Source of the DNA: Bradymonas sp963697525
GTDB taxonomy: Bacteria; Myxococcota_A; Bradymonadia; Bradymonadales; Bradymonadaceae
Length of the DNA: 64,000 nt
Direction of reading: 5' to 3'
Assembly (NCBI GenBank): GCA_963697525.1
Contig: OY969087.1
Location: 6,820,001-6,884,000, forward strand
A program made the position numbers and the translations under genes. Position 1 is the first letter of the stretch; each line of letters begins with the position of its first letter. A model generated the notes under the pieces. The model searched no databases. It had not been told where the DNA came from and worked only from the letters and a program-made list of their open reading frames with translations. Shown in pieces: positions 26,834 to 35,770 of the stretch.

Positions 26834-26951
26834 CTGCGTCTCCTCGTTGTCAGAGTATTTTCGCGACTCATCAATAACATAGCGCGGCGAGCCCGACAGC
26901 AAGCCCTCGTTGTCGTGACGGCCCATCGACGCAAGGAACGGCGTCGCTCCA

Positions 26952-29477
26952 CTAGCGAATCCGAAACACCAGGCTCTGGCCGGCGTCGAGCTGCACCGGC
27001 GGCAGCGCGGTGGACACGGCGCCGAATTGCTCGACCGTGTCGAGTTGGTCGGGGTCGAGCTGGCCCGGGTCGAGTTGGGCGCCGTCGACGGCGACGTGCG
27101 CCGGCGCGCTCGCCGCGTCCCAGCGCAGCGCGACGGTGTAGGCGACGTCGGCGTGGGAGGTCAGCGTGACCGTGATCGCGTCGGCGTCGCGGCTCATATG
27201 CAGGTCGAAGCGCCCGTCGCCTGTGCGAAGTCCGGTGAGGCCCATCCGGGGCCATCCAGCGGGCAGGTGCGGGCGAAGCTCGAGGCGGTGGTCGGCGGCG
27301 TGGGGGCGAAAGCCAGTCAGGTAGTCCATCGCGGCGGCCAGGTTGATGCCGCCCTCCCAGGGGCGAAACTTGGCGGTGTAGTCGCCAATACGTCCGTCGG
27401 CGTTGTAGACCAGCTCCAGGCCGGTGTCCGTCGCTCGCTTCTGGTACTCCTGGTAGTTGCCGGTGGTGCTCGCCGCGACACCCAACTCGCGAAAAGCATC
27501 GGCCGCCTGAGGATGGCCGGCGGCGGTCAGCGCCGACAGCGTGTAGCCCGGGAGCATGCCCGTGTACACCCCGTCGGTGCCGCCGAGCATGGGGGCAAAT
27601 CGCGCCGCCGTGGGGCTCTGGACGACGCCCGGGCGAAGACCGCTATGGTCGATCAGGCAGCCGAGCGCGTCGCGCGCCAGCGGCGCGTCCCCGTCTAGCC
27701 AGCCCGCCCAGGTGACCTTGAGCGCGACGTCCTCGAAGGGCGCCGGATAGGCCGTCATCTCGCTGCGGTCGAGAAAGGGGCTGATGCAGCCGTCGTCGAG
27801 CAGGTAGTGGTCGCGCACGGACTGCTCGACCTGGTCGCGGCGGGTGGTCGCCTCGGCCAGCGCCTGGTCGGCCTCGCTCGAGCCGATGGCCCCGGCCAAC
27901 TCGGCGAAACGCGCGTAGGCGCCCAGCCATAACAGCGACGAGTTCGCCGACCAGGACTTCTCGCTGTGCGCATAATCCAAGGCCATGTCGAAGGCGCCGT
28001 TCATGGCCGCCCGGAAGGTCTCATCGCCGGTAAACGGCAGCAGGCCGTCCGGGCCGAACGCCTGCTCGAGCAGCGCGTAGCGCAGCAGGCCGAAGCGCTC
28101 GGTCGCCCGGCTCACATCGCCGGTATAGTCGTACTGCGCCCCGTACATCCACACCAGATAGCTGGGCGTCTCGGCGCCCTCGCGTCCGCTCAGCGGCGCC
28201 ATATTGGCCCAGTCGGGCGGCGCCGGCAGATCGCTCAGGTCCAGGTCGGCGTCGTAGGAGTTGCCCAGCGAGCCATTCAGCCGAATCGCGCCGTACAGGT
28301 AGTCGAGCATGGAGGCGACCTTGTCGAAGGCGCCCACTGACAAAAAGCCCAGCGTCGGTCCGATGTTGTCGCGCGTCCAGGTGCGCGTGTACTGGGACAT
28401 CGGGCACGACGCTCCCTGGGCGGACATCTGGACCTCCAGGGTCTGAATGAGCCCGTCGAGCAGGTCGGCGACCATAGGGTCGGGCACATCGAAGTGCACC
28501 AGCCCGTCGCGCCACGCGCGGTAACTCTGCCCGGTCTGGTCGAGCAGCGCACCGGCGTCGATGGCCGGCAGCGGTTTTGGCGAGGTGCCCTGCTGGGTGC
28601 AGAAGGCCAGGACCAATTGGCGCTCGGCGCCGGCGTCGATGGGACCCAGCGTCGCGTCGAGCTTCTTGGCGTGCGCGCTCACCGCCGTGGCACCGCCGTC
28701 GTCGGCAAAACCGGTGACCAAGGCGCGCTCACCCTCGACCTCGACGAGGCGGTCGGCGCCGACCGGGTCGGTGTGGTTGTGCGAGCGCACCGCCAACTGC
28801 ACCGGCGCGCTCGGCTGGGCGGCGTTGTTGCGCACCAGCACCACGCGCACCATGCACCTCTTCGCAGCCCCGGCGCCGGCGCCGCGCGGGGCGAAGTCCA
28901 CCGTGTCCAACTCCAGGTCGCCAGCCCGAGCGCGCGTGATCATCACCGGCGCGCTCAGGCTGCGCGTGGCCCATTGCTCGTCGAAGTCGGCCTTGGCCCC
29001 GTCGACGTCGAGATCGAGCCGATAGTCGCCGAAGAAGCAATCGCCGCGCTCGTAGGTCGGCCCCACCAGGCTGTGCAGCGTGTTCAGCGGGCGCGCATAC
29101 CCGGTGAATCCGAAGACGTGGCCGTTTCCGGTCCCCAACGCCCCGACGTCGCCGGGCTTGTGGTGTTCGGGAGCCACCAGGTGCGTCGTCCAACGGCTGA
29201 TGTGGGCAAATGCGCCCGGGTGCGCCTCGTAGAACGGCCCATGCAGCTCGAGCTGGTCGGGTTGAGGCCATAGGTCGATGCCGGCGATGCCGGCGTCCGA
29301 GGCGTCGGACACATCGGAAGCGTCGGCGTCCACGGACGTGGCGGCGTCGCCGGCGTCGACGCTGGATTCCCCGGTGCGCGCTGCCGAGCCGCTGCACGCG
29401 ACCGCGCCTACGCTCATCGCCAGACCCACGGTCAACAGAAAGCGGCGACGACATCTCCAAACCAGCGAAAGATACAT
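26952..29477 (-). CDS. Lipoprotein glycoside hydrolase, six-hairpin type
   Basis: 841 residues. Signal helix with lipobox A-V-A-C, Asp/Ala spacer, an N-terminal beta-sandwich (about 70-300), an (alpha/alpha)6 barrel (about 330-740; T-R-T-W-T-R-D-N and W-E-G-G-I-N as likely active-site segments) and a C-terminal beta domain. The layout fits clans with GH15/GH37/GH63-like barrels; I cannot name the family or sugar. Near the C-terminus an in-frame 15-bp repeat codes Q-L-D-P-G/D. Probably displayed outside the cell to trim glycans. Confidence 0.7.
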   Translation of the reverse strand: MYLSLVWRCRRRFLLTVGLAMSVGAVACSGSAARTGESSVDAGDAATSVDADASDVSDASDAGIAGIDLWPQPDQLELHGPFYEAHPGAFAHISRWTTHLVAPEHHKPGDVGALGTGNGHVFGFTGYARPLNTLHSLVGPTYERGDCFFGDYRLDLDVDGAKADFDEQWATRSLSAPVMITRARAGDLELDTVDFAPRGAGAGAAKRCMVRVVLVRNNAAQPSAPVQLAVRSHNHTDPVGADRLVEVEGERALVTGFADDGGATAVSAHAKKLDATLGPIDAGAERQLVLAFCTQQGTSPKPLPAIDAGALLDQTGQSYRAWRDGLVHFDVPDPMVADLLDGLIQTLEVQMSAQGASCPMSQYTRTWTRDNIGPTLGFLSVGAFDKVASMLDYLYGAIRLNGSLGNSYDADLDLSDLPAPPDWANMAPLSGREGAETPSYLVWMYGAQYDYTGDVSRATERFGLLRYALLEQAFGPDGLLPFTGDETFRAAMNGAFDMALDYAHSEKSWSANSSLLWLGAYARFAELAGAIGSSEADQALAEATTRRDQVEQSVRDHYLLDDGCISPFLDRSEMTAYPAPFEDVALKVTWAGWLDGDAPLARDALGCLIDHSGLRPGVVQSPTAARFAPMLGGTDGVYTGMLPGYTLSALTAAGHPQAADAFRELGVAASTTGNYQEYQKRATDTGLELVYNADGRIGDYTAKFRPWEGGINLAAAMDYLTGFRPHAADHRLELRPHLPAGWPRMGLTGLRTGDGRFDLHMSRDADAITVTLTSHADVAYTVALRWDAASAPAHVAVDGAQLDPGQLDPDQLDTVEQFGAVSTALPPVQLDAGQSLVFRIR

Positions 29478-29506
29478 ATTCGAGCTCGAGGCGCCCGGCG
29501 TTTGTC

Positions 29507-30223
29507 TTATAAGCGAAAGAAAAACTGCGGACCAAAGTCAAAATGAAAGAACCGCTTGTGTCCCTTGTAGGAAGGGCCGAGCATGGTGCTGAAGGGCCCG
29601 CGGCGCTCGAGCTCCTGGGCGAGCCGATGCAGAAACCGGCTGTGTTTGGCGGCAAAGCCCTTGTCGGCATCCCAGTCGTCGACCAGGCGAACCTTAAACG
29701 CCTTGCGGGCGCGCCCCTTCACCAGCCCCTTATACTTGCTGGCGGGCACGGCGTCGAAGTCGAAACCGGCCACGTCGATGGCCTGGCCGAAGGCGTGCTC
29801 GCTGAGTTTTTTCTTGTGGTGCCCGACCGTCTTGCAGGCGTACCCGCCGGCGTGCACGATGCGGTCGGGGGGCCGGCCGTACACCTCGATGGACACCTCG
29901 GCGACGATGGTCTCGAAGCGTATCAGGCGCTTGCGAAACCCGCGGGTGACCTTGATGGGCCGGTTGTACGGAATCCTCGAGCCGGCATACTCCACCAGGT
30001 CGACGTGCGGGCACTCGACCTCGCCGTGCACCTTCCTGGGGAGGTCGTTGAGCGGGAAGTCCTTCTTGCCGACCTCGCGGGCTCGCGCCCTGGCTTCGAG
30101 GTCGGCCACGCTCAGGTGTTTGTGCTTGGGCTGGGCGGCTTCACCGTGCGCACAGGAAAAGACCATCCCCATGCACGCCAGGCTCGCAAGACCGCTCACA
30201 AATCCTCGCTTTGGCAGGGCCAT
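29507..30223 (-). CDS. Extensin-like (DUF882/M15-type) secreted peptidase
   Basis: 238 residues, signal peptide with a Cys (V-F-S-C) that may be a lipobox. The C-terminal domain has S-E-H-A-F-G-Q-A-I-D and a final H-F-D-F, the metal ligands of the M15/extensin-like fold (S-x-H-x2-G-x-A-x-D ... H). Such enzymes cut peptidoglycan peptides or related D-Ala bonds in the periplasm. Start at 30223 has GAGGAG directly upstream. Confidence 0.82.
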   Translation of the reverse strand: MALPKRGFVSGLASLACMGMVFSCAHGEAAQPKHKHLSVADLEARARAREVGKKDFPLNDLPRKVHGEVECPHVDLVEYAGSRIPYNRPIKVTRGFRKRLIRFETIVAEVSIEVYGRPPDRIVHAGGYACKTVGHHKKKLSEHAFGQAIDVAGFDFDAVPASKYKGLVKGRARKAFKVRLVDDWDADKGFAAKHSRFLHRLAQELERRGPFSTMLGPSYKGHKRFFHFDFGPQFFFRL

Positions 30224-30340
30224 GGTCTCCTCGCGTACTCCAGTCGAACTAAACCAGGCGACTCGCACATAGTCTAACGGGCGCGGAGAACCGATCCAAA
30301 TCGAGCCAGGATCGCGCCGTGATCGGCCCCAGAAGCCCTT

Positions 30341-30363
30341 CACACGGTGTCTGGCACCGTGTG
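30341..30363. repeat. REP palindrome, CACACGG subtype
   Basis: CACACGGTG-TCTGG-CACCGTGTG; core variant GGTGTCTGGCACC at 30346-30358. The compensatory G keeps pairing at the centre. It lies between the extensin-like gene and yaeQ. Confidence 0.85.
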
Positions 30364-30394
30364 CGCCAGCCGTGGGAGCGTTCGAAGCGTCGGT

Positions 30395-30946
30395 CTAGCT
30401 CCTTTGTTCGGACACCTGTGCGACCGCAGGCACCGTCTGAAACGTGTCGTCATCAATTGTGACGTACAGCTCGCCGTGGCTTCGCAGCACGGCCCACTTG
30501 TTGTTGCGTGATAGCCGCGCGCCCAGCGCGTCGATGAACGTGGGGTCGAGGGCCACCACGACGATGTCGTCGCCGCGGTAGATCTGCCCGGAGGCGAGGT
30601 CGTCCATCAAGGGCGTGGGGCTTTTGTGGGTGTACACGCGCAGCTCGTCGGTCTGTTTGGCGACCTTATGCAGGCGATCGGCCGAGGGTCGGCCGATCTC
30701 GATCCACAGCGCGACGCCGCCCATCGCGTTGGGCGCCGACAGCGGCGGGTCATCGGGCACGCATACGCCGCGACCAAACTCCAGGCCGTCGCGGTATTCG
30801 AGCGCCATGGCCAGCACACGGGTGACCATAAACGCGTCCGACTCCGAGGGGTGCTGGGCGACGCGCAGCTCCAGCGTCTCGTAGACGCCTCGGTCGACGT
30901 CGGACAGCTCCAGCTCGAAGCGAAACATGGTGGCAGTCAGTGCCAT
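30395..30946 (-). CDS. yaeQ: YaeQ family protein
   Basis: 183 residues, full family length. It begins M-A-L-T-A-T-M-F-R-F-E-L-E-L-S-D, has H-P-S-E-S-D in the first third and L-W-I-E-I-G-R-P in the middle, which keep the PD-(D/E)xK-like E-x-G core. YaeQ was named from suppression of RfaH loss, but its activity is unproven. Start at 30946 has gagga upstream. Divergent from the glutamine-amidase homologue. Confidence 0.9.
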   Translation of the reverse strand: MALTATMFRFELELSDVDRGVYETLELRVAQHPSESDAFMVTRVLAMALEYRDGLEFGRGVCVPDDPPLSAPNAMGGVALWIEIGRPSADRLHKVAKQTDELRVYTHKSPTPLMDDLASGQIYRGDDIVVVALDPTFIDALGARLSRNNKWAVLRSHGELYVTIDDDTFQTVPAVAQVSEQRS

Positions 30947-31060
30947 CGAAGTCCTCACAAAATGTGCATTACTGGCGGCAGTGACGACTGTACCAGCCCG
31001 GCGAGGGAACGGCCAACTGCGTGGAAGGCAAACGCCAGCGCACCTGTTATGCTCGTTGCC

Positions 31061-31624
31061 ATGAGGAAGCCGACCGACATCGCGCGCTACCAGCCGTACT
31101 ACTGCGAGGAGAATATCTGGCAATTTTGCCATCAGTGCGACGTCGACGAGCGCCGCAGTCTCCTTGTCGTGTTCATCTCCAACGCCCAGCGCACCTGCGC
31201 GCTGTGGTCACAACGCGCCGCGCGAACGCCCGACGAGCCCGTCCTCTGGGACTATCACGTGGTCGCCGTCGACACGTCGGCCCCCGCGCCGCTCGTGTGG
31301 GACCTGGACACCACCGTGGGCGCGCCGACCAGCTTCGATACGTGGTGGCACGCGACCTTTCCCTTCGAGGACGTCCTCCCCGCGCCATTCCAGCCACTGT
31401 TTCACCTGGTGGAGGCGGCGACCTACCTGGAGCGCTTCTCCTCGGACCGCTCCCACATGCGCCGCGACGACGGTTCGTGGCAGGCGCCGCCGCCCGACTG
31501 GGACCCGATTTTCGACGCCGACGAGGGCATGAACCTCCAGAAGTTCATCGACATGAACGACACTTCATTCGGCGAGGTGCTGACGCGCGGACAATTTCGA
31601 CGGCGGTTCGCTCCGCAGGCCTGA
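31061..31624 (+). CDS. Protein N-terminal glutamine amidohydrolase (NTAQ1) homologue
   Basis: 187 residues. It matches the eukaryotic NTAQ1 fold along its whole length: Y-C-E-E-N-I-W (Cys15), W-D-Y-H-V (His66), W-D-L-D-T (Asp81), then F-S-S-D-R-S-H-M, P-P-P and M-N-L-Q-K-F-I. The three residues correspond to the Cys-His-Asp triad that deamidates N-terminal Gln to Glu in the Arg/N-degron pathway (established for the human enzyme). Bacterial roles are unknown. The start could also be 31049; neither has a clear ribosome site. Divergent from yaeQ across 114 bp. Confidence 0.87.
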   Translation: MRKPTDIARYQPYYCEENIWQFCHQCDVDERRSLLVVFISNAQRTCALWSQRAARTPDEPVLWDYHVVAVDTSAPAPLVWDLDTTVGAPTSFDTWWHATFPFEDVLPAPFQPLFHLVEAATYLERFSSDRSHMRRDDGSWQAPPPDWDPIFDADEGMNLQKFIDMNDTSFGEVLTRGQFRRRFAPQA

Positions 31625-31695
31625 ACGCCTCTTTGCACCACCAGTGTCGGGATGTGCAGGCAGGAGCCGGTCGCCGAAAAGCGACGCTGTCGAAC

Positions 31696-31734
31696 GCACA
31701 CGGTGCCCGCCACACGGTGTCAGACACCGTGTGG
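31696..31734. repeat. REP palindrome, CACACGG subtype with extra half copy
   Basis: Core 31716-31728 within CCACACGG...CCGTGTGG, preceded by cacacggtgcccg. Same compound structure as 26061-26099. Located between the convergent NTAQ1 and desaturase genes. Confidence 0.85.
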
Positions 31735-31780
31735 AGGCCCTCTAAGGCGGTTTCGGCGTGGTTTGTGGTGTGGAAGAAGG

Positions 31781-32698
31781 CTACTCGGCAGCCGCGGGCT
31801 CGGTGGCCTGCGGCGCGATCGAGCGCCCCTGGCTCTGCTCGCGCTCCAGGCGCTCCAGGCGCATCGACTTGGTGCGGAAGCGCTTGAAGAACAAGCCCAG
31901 AACATACACCCGGACGATCATCCACCAGAAGCTCTTCTCGTTGAGCCGCGGGTCGATGTTGTGGGCGATCTTGGCGTGCTCGGCCGCCGCCTCGCTCCAG
32001 TGGATGCCCGGATGATCGTGGTGGACGGTGTGGAAGCCGTTGTTGAACAACAGGAAATTGAGCAACTTACCGGTGTAGTTTCGCGAGTGGTTCCACTTCG
32101 ATTGTTCGTCGGCGTGCACGTGCTGCAGGCAATTGAAGATGAGCACGCTCGTCAGCCCCACCTGTTGGGGGATGACGATGTACAACAGCGCCTTTTGCCA
32201 GTTCCACCACAGCGCCACGCCCACGTACACGACCAGCACCGCATATTGGGAGATGCAGTACCAGAACCGCGACTTGCGCTTGCGCCACATGGTCTTGAGG
32301 TATTGGCCGATGGGCGCCTGCTGGAAGAAGCTGCTGATCGCCGGGTAGCTCAGCAGCGTGGCCAGGTTGTTTCGCTCGCTGACGCGATAGGTGATGGTGT
32401 AGTCCCCCTCGCGATTGTTGAACTTGTGGTGGTTCTTGTTGTGGGTGGGAATCCACGCGAACACCGGAAATCCGTAGAACAGCGTCAGCCAGTAGTCCTG
32501 CAAAACGTTCATCGCTTTGCTGGTCCACATCTGTTTGTGGTTGTGATTGTGGGCCATCACGGCCACGGTCACGGCCATGAAACAGGCGGCGATGAACAGC
32601 ACGATGTTCAGGTGGGGGCGCGTCCAATTGACCACCAACAGGGCGGTAGTGATGACCATGAAGATGACGGTACGAAGGTCGGCTTTTTGTCGTAACAA
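31781..32698 (-). CDS. Membrane fatty acid desaturase
   Basis: 305 residues with about four membrane helices. The histidine clusters are H-N-H-N-H, H-N-K-N-H-H, H-V-H-A-D and H-T-V-H-H-D-H-P-G-I-H, which bind the di-iron centre in the FA_desaturase family. It would introduce a double bond or hydroxylate a lipid chain in the inner membrane. The start is TTG at 32698; gaggag at 6-base spacing makes this convincing although there is no ATG nearby. Confidence 0.87.
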   Translation of the reverse strand: MLRQKADLRTVIFMVITTALLVVNWTRPHLNIVLFIAACFMAVTVAVMAHNHNHKQMWTSKAMNVLQDYWLTLFYGFPVFAWIPTHNKNHHKFNNREGDYTITYRVSERNNLATLLSYPAISSFFQQAPIGQYLKTMWRKRKSRFWYCISQYAVLVVYVGVALWWNWQKALLYIVIPQQVGLTSVLIFNCLQHVHADEQSKWNHSRNYTGKLLNFLLFNNGFHTVHHDHPGIHWSEAAAEHAKIAHNIDPRLNEKSFWWMIVRVYVLGLFFKRFRTKSMRLERLEREQSQGRSIAPQATEPAAAE

Positions 32699-33007
32699 GC
32701 GGTACTCCTCGGAACAACGTAGGACCTCGCCGCCCTCCCCTGGAGACGTCTTTAACTTGGCAGCTGCGACAACGGGTACCGCGAGGTCCGACGTACTCGT
32801 CGCTTGGTCGCCTCACGAGGGCGACTCGGTGCATGCAACCTAGCACAAGTAGGCCAGGATGAAACGGTGCCGTAGCATGCCGGGTTCGAGCGGGCGCCCA
32901 CACGGTGTCAGACACCGTGTTGTCGGCTTGTAGAGCCGTTGCGAGCCGCATTGGCAATCGAGCGCGCACTGCGCTACCTTCTGTTCAATCACACTGAGAG
33001 GTCATCC
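32699..33007. repeat. Divergent intergenic stretch with one REP
   Basis: About 309 bp between the desaturase and the DM13 lipoprotein genes. It holds a REP core at 32904-32916 flanked by CAC and GTG. Nothing else recognised; both promoters are expected here. Confidence 0.75.
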
Positions 33008-33628
33008 ATGCGCTCGCTTGTTATCGCACTTTTCGTCGCCCTGGCGACATGCACCTGGGGCTGTTCGGGAAATGATTCCAGCGCGCCGGCAACTGATGTC
33101 GGCCGCGACGCCACATCGAGCGCGGACGTTGGCTACGACTCGAACGCCGCAGAAGATGTCGGCTCTGGGGCAGATACGACCCCCGATGTGACTCGCCAAG
33201 ACACGGGCCCCACCGACACCGCCTCGGCGGACACGGGCTACGCCGACACCACCTACCCGGATGTCGGCGCCGACGGCGGCTCGTCATGCGCCGCCACCCA
33301 CCCGCACGTGGGCTGGACGGCCACCTTGAGCACCAACTACCACAACGTCGGCGGCACCGCCGAGATTGTCGACGATTGCACCATCCGCATCACCAATTTC
33401 ACCTTCGAGGGCGCCGGCATCGACGTGCGCATCTACGGGGCGAAAAATGGTGACTGGGCCAACGGGTTCGCCATGACGGGCAACCTGGTGCGCAGCACGC
33501 CGTATGATGGCGAGACGCTCATCGCCACGGTTCCGGCCGGCCACACCCTCGACGACCTCGACGGCATCAGCGTGTGGTGCACCGACGTGGACGTCGACTT
33601 TGGCAGCGGGACGTTCTCTGCGCCGTGA
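33008..33628 (+). CDS. DM13-domain lipoprotein
   Basis: 206 residues: signal helix, lipobox T-W-G-C, about 70 residues of Asp/Ala/Thr-rich spacer, then a DM13 domain (H-N-V-G-G-T-A-E-I-V-D-D ... F-T-F-E-G-A-G-I-D-V ... D-D-L-D-G-I-S-V-W-C). DM13 is proposed to have a redox or electron-transfer role through its conserved Cys; this is not proven. The start at 33008 has gagagg upstream. Confidence 0.85.
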   Translation: MRSLVIALFVALATCTWGCSGNDSSAPATDVGRDATSSADVGYDSNAAEDVGSGADTTPDVTRQDTGPTDTASADTGYADTTYPDVGADGGSSCAATHPHVGWTATLSTNYHNVGGTAEIVDDCTIRITNFTFEGAGIDVRIYGAKNGDWANGFAMTGNLVRSTPYDGETLIATVPAGHTLDDLDGISVWCTDVDVDFGSGTFSAP

Positions 33629-33661
33629 CCTCCGATCCACCCCCAATATGGCGCCCCTCAA

Positions 33662-33715
33662 CATGGTGTCAGACACCATGACGAACCGCCCCCCAACACG
33701 GTGTCAGACACCATG
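33662..33715. repeat. Pair of REP palindromes
   Basis: Cores 33665-33677 and 33700-33712, 35 bp apart, each followed by atgacgaaccgcc. The right one abuts the 3' end of the methyltransferase pseudogene. Confidence 0.9.
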
Positions 33716-33724
33716 ACGAACCGC

Positions 33725-34566
33725 CTATAGTGCGGCTTTGCGGGCTCGCGTGGCCATGAACCCATCGTAATACGCGTCCGGAAAATCGCCCGAGCCCCAG
33801 GGGTCTTCGTAGAAGCCCACGATGGCCAAGCCGGCGTCGAGCTGCGCGCCGAGTTGCTCGGTGAGGGTGTGGCTGAACTCGACCGGGTCGCCGGCCTCGA
33901 TGACGCGGGCGACGAAGGGGGCGCAGCACCCGATGCGCCTCGCGCCACACCGGGGCAATCTCGGCGACGAAACAATTGGACGTGGACGATGAGGTCGAAG
34001 GAGGCGTCGGCAAAGGCGCTCAAATCGCGCATATCCCCGCGCACGGTTCGCAGCGTCAGGCCCTCGCGCTTGGCGACCTCGCGGTCGCGCGCCAGTTGCG
34101 CGTCGGTGGCGTCGAAGACAGTGACGTGGGCGCCCGCAGCCGCCAGGATCGGTCCCTGCTGGCCGCCGCCGGAGGCCAAGCATAACACGTCGGCGCCGTC
34201 GAGCTCACCGAACCAATCCCGGGGCACAAACGTCTGGGGCGTCAGCAGAATATCGACCTCGCCGCGGCGCGCCCGGTCGACCTCCTCGGGGCTGGCGCCC
34301 ACTGTCCAGCGGTTCCCCGCCTCGACCTGGCGATTCCACGCCTGGCGGTTGTACTCGTGGGAGTCGGCGACCTGGCGATGAGCGGCGGTCTCGTCGCCGG
34401 GCGCGATCACCAACTGGCCCTCCAGGCGCACGCCGCTGCGTCCTCCGGCGACCACGTCGACACCCACGCCGCCGAAGATGGCCGCCAGATCGTCGCCGGT
34501 GTCCAGCCCGGCGACGACGACCTGGTCTGCGAGCGAACCCTCGCGTGACGGCGCGTCCGGGCCCAC
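33725..34566 (-). pseudogene. Class I SAM-dependent methyltransferase, frameshifted
   Basis: Read on the minus strand, one frame gives an opening of about 70 coherent residues, then Y-N-R-Q-A-W, the SAM loop V-L-C-L-A-S-G-G-G-Q-Q-G-P, D-A-T-D-A-Q-L and F-D-L-I-V-H. Sense then jumps to a second frame (S-N-C-F-V ... V-W-R-E-A-H-R-V-L-R-P) and to a third (E-F-S-H-T-L-T-E-Q-L-G-A-Q-L-D-A-G ... G-F-Y-E-D-P-W ending M-A-T-R-A-R-K-A-A-L). At least two indels and a loss after L-R-P are needed. A REP lies at each end. The family is the short ubiE-like group beginning Y-N-x-x-A-W. Confidence 0.8.
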
Positions 34567-34583
34567 ATGGTGTCAGACACCGT
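34567..34583. repeat. REP palindrome
   Basis: Core 34569-34581 with CAT on the left and GTG on the right. It forms the upstream edge of the methyltransferase pseudogene and separates it from the ABC operon's end. Confidence 0.85.
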
Positions 34584-34624
34584 GTGGAGGTCTTGCGGGG
34601 CCGATCCAGGAAGTCCCGACCGTC

Positions 34625-35770
34625 TCACGACAGCCGACGTCGCAGCGTAAACGCCGCCAGGGCATATAGACAAATCCCCAGTCCCGCCAGCGCCACCAGC
34701 TCCGGGGCGAGGTCGGCGAAGCCGGCGGCCTTGAGCAGGTTAGCGCGCAGAATGGTGACCATGTGGCGCACGGGGTTGAAGGCAGTCACCGGCCGCAGCC
34801 AGGCAGGCATATTGCTGATGGGAGACATGAATCCGGACAACAAGATCGCCGGCAGCGCGAAGAGAAACGCGCTCATAAACGCCTGCTGCTGATTGCGCAC
34901 CAGCGCGGAGATAAGCAGGCCCAGGCCGAGCACGCACAGGATATAGAGCAGCCCGCCGGCGAACACGACGCCGAGATTGCCCCGCCAGGGCACGCCGAAC
35001 ACGACGCGCGCGGCCACCAGCACCATGGACAGGTCGAACACGCCGATGACCGCGTAGGGAACGGTCTTGCCCAAGATGAGCACCGAGGGGCGGATGGGCG
35101 TGACCAGGATCTGCTCGAGCGTGCCCGTCTCGCGCTCGCGGGCCAGGCCCATGGCGCTGACCTGCAGGATGACGATGAGCAGAAGCGTCGCCGCCACTCC
35201 GGGCACGTAGTACAGCTTGCTGTCGAGAGTGGGGTTGTAAAAGACGCGCGGCACGATATTGGTGCGCGGCACCGACAGCGCCCGGCCGCGCGCGGCCTGC
35301 AAGACGCCGATGCGCGCAAACGCCACCGACATCGCGCGCTTGGCGAAAAAGGCGCCCATGGCGTTCTGGGCGATCATCGCGCGATTGGAGTCCGCGCCGT
35401 CGACGAGCACCTGCACCGTGGTCGCCCGCCCACGGCCGAGGTCGGCGGCCCACCCGCGTGGGATGACCACGGCGACGACCGCGTCGCCGTCTTCCAGCCG
35501 GCGTTGGGCTCGCCGGGCGTCGCTCACCTGTGCCTCGAGGTCGAACGTGTCCCCCGCGACGATGTCGCGCGCCAGGCGACGGCTGACCGGCGTGTGGTCG
35601 AGGTCGGCGATGACCGTGGGCACGTGTCGCACCTGCAGGTTGACCGCGAACCCCAACACCGTCAGTTGCAGGATCGGCGCGACCAGCAAAATCGCGGTCA
35701 GGCGCCGGTCGCGCATCGTCTGGCGAGTCTCCTTGGCGATGACCGCCTTGAGCGCGTTGAGCGACTCCAT
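34625..35770 (-). CDS. ABC-2 type permease (YbhR/YhhJ-like), second
   Basis: 381 residues: one N-terminal helix, a large extracytoplasmic domain (about 50-180), then five helices, with the L-A-R-E-R-E-T-G-T-L-E-Q-I-L-V-T-P coupling motif of ABC-2 exporters. ATG at 35770 shares one base with the upstream stop (TGATG) and has AGGAGG at 5 bases. Last gene of a six-gene export operon. Confidence 0.88.
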   Translation of the reverse strand: MESLNALKAVIAKETRQTMRDRRLTAILLVAPILQLTVLGFAVNLQVRHVPTVIADLDHTPVSRRLARDIVAGDTFDLEAQVSDARRAQRRLEDGDAVVAVVIPRGWAADLGRGRATTVQVLVDGADSNRAMIAQNAMGAFFAKRAMSVAFARIGVLQAARGRALSVPRTNIVPRVFYNPTLDSKLYYVPGVAATLLLIVILQVSAMGLARERETGTLEQILVTPIRPSVLILGKTVPYAVIGVFDLSMVLVAARVVFGVPWRGNLGVVFAGGLLYILCVLGLGLLISALVRNQQQAFMSAFLFALPAILLSGFMSPISNMPAWLRPVTAFNPVRHMVTILRANLLKAAGFADLAPELVALAGLGICLYALAAFTLRRRLS

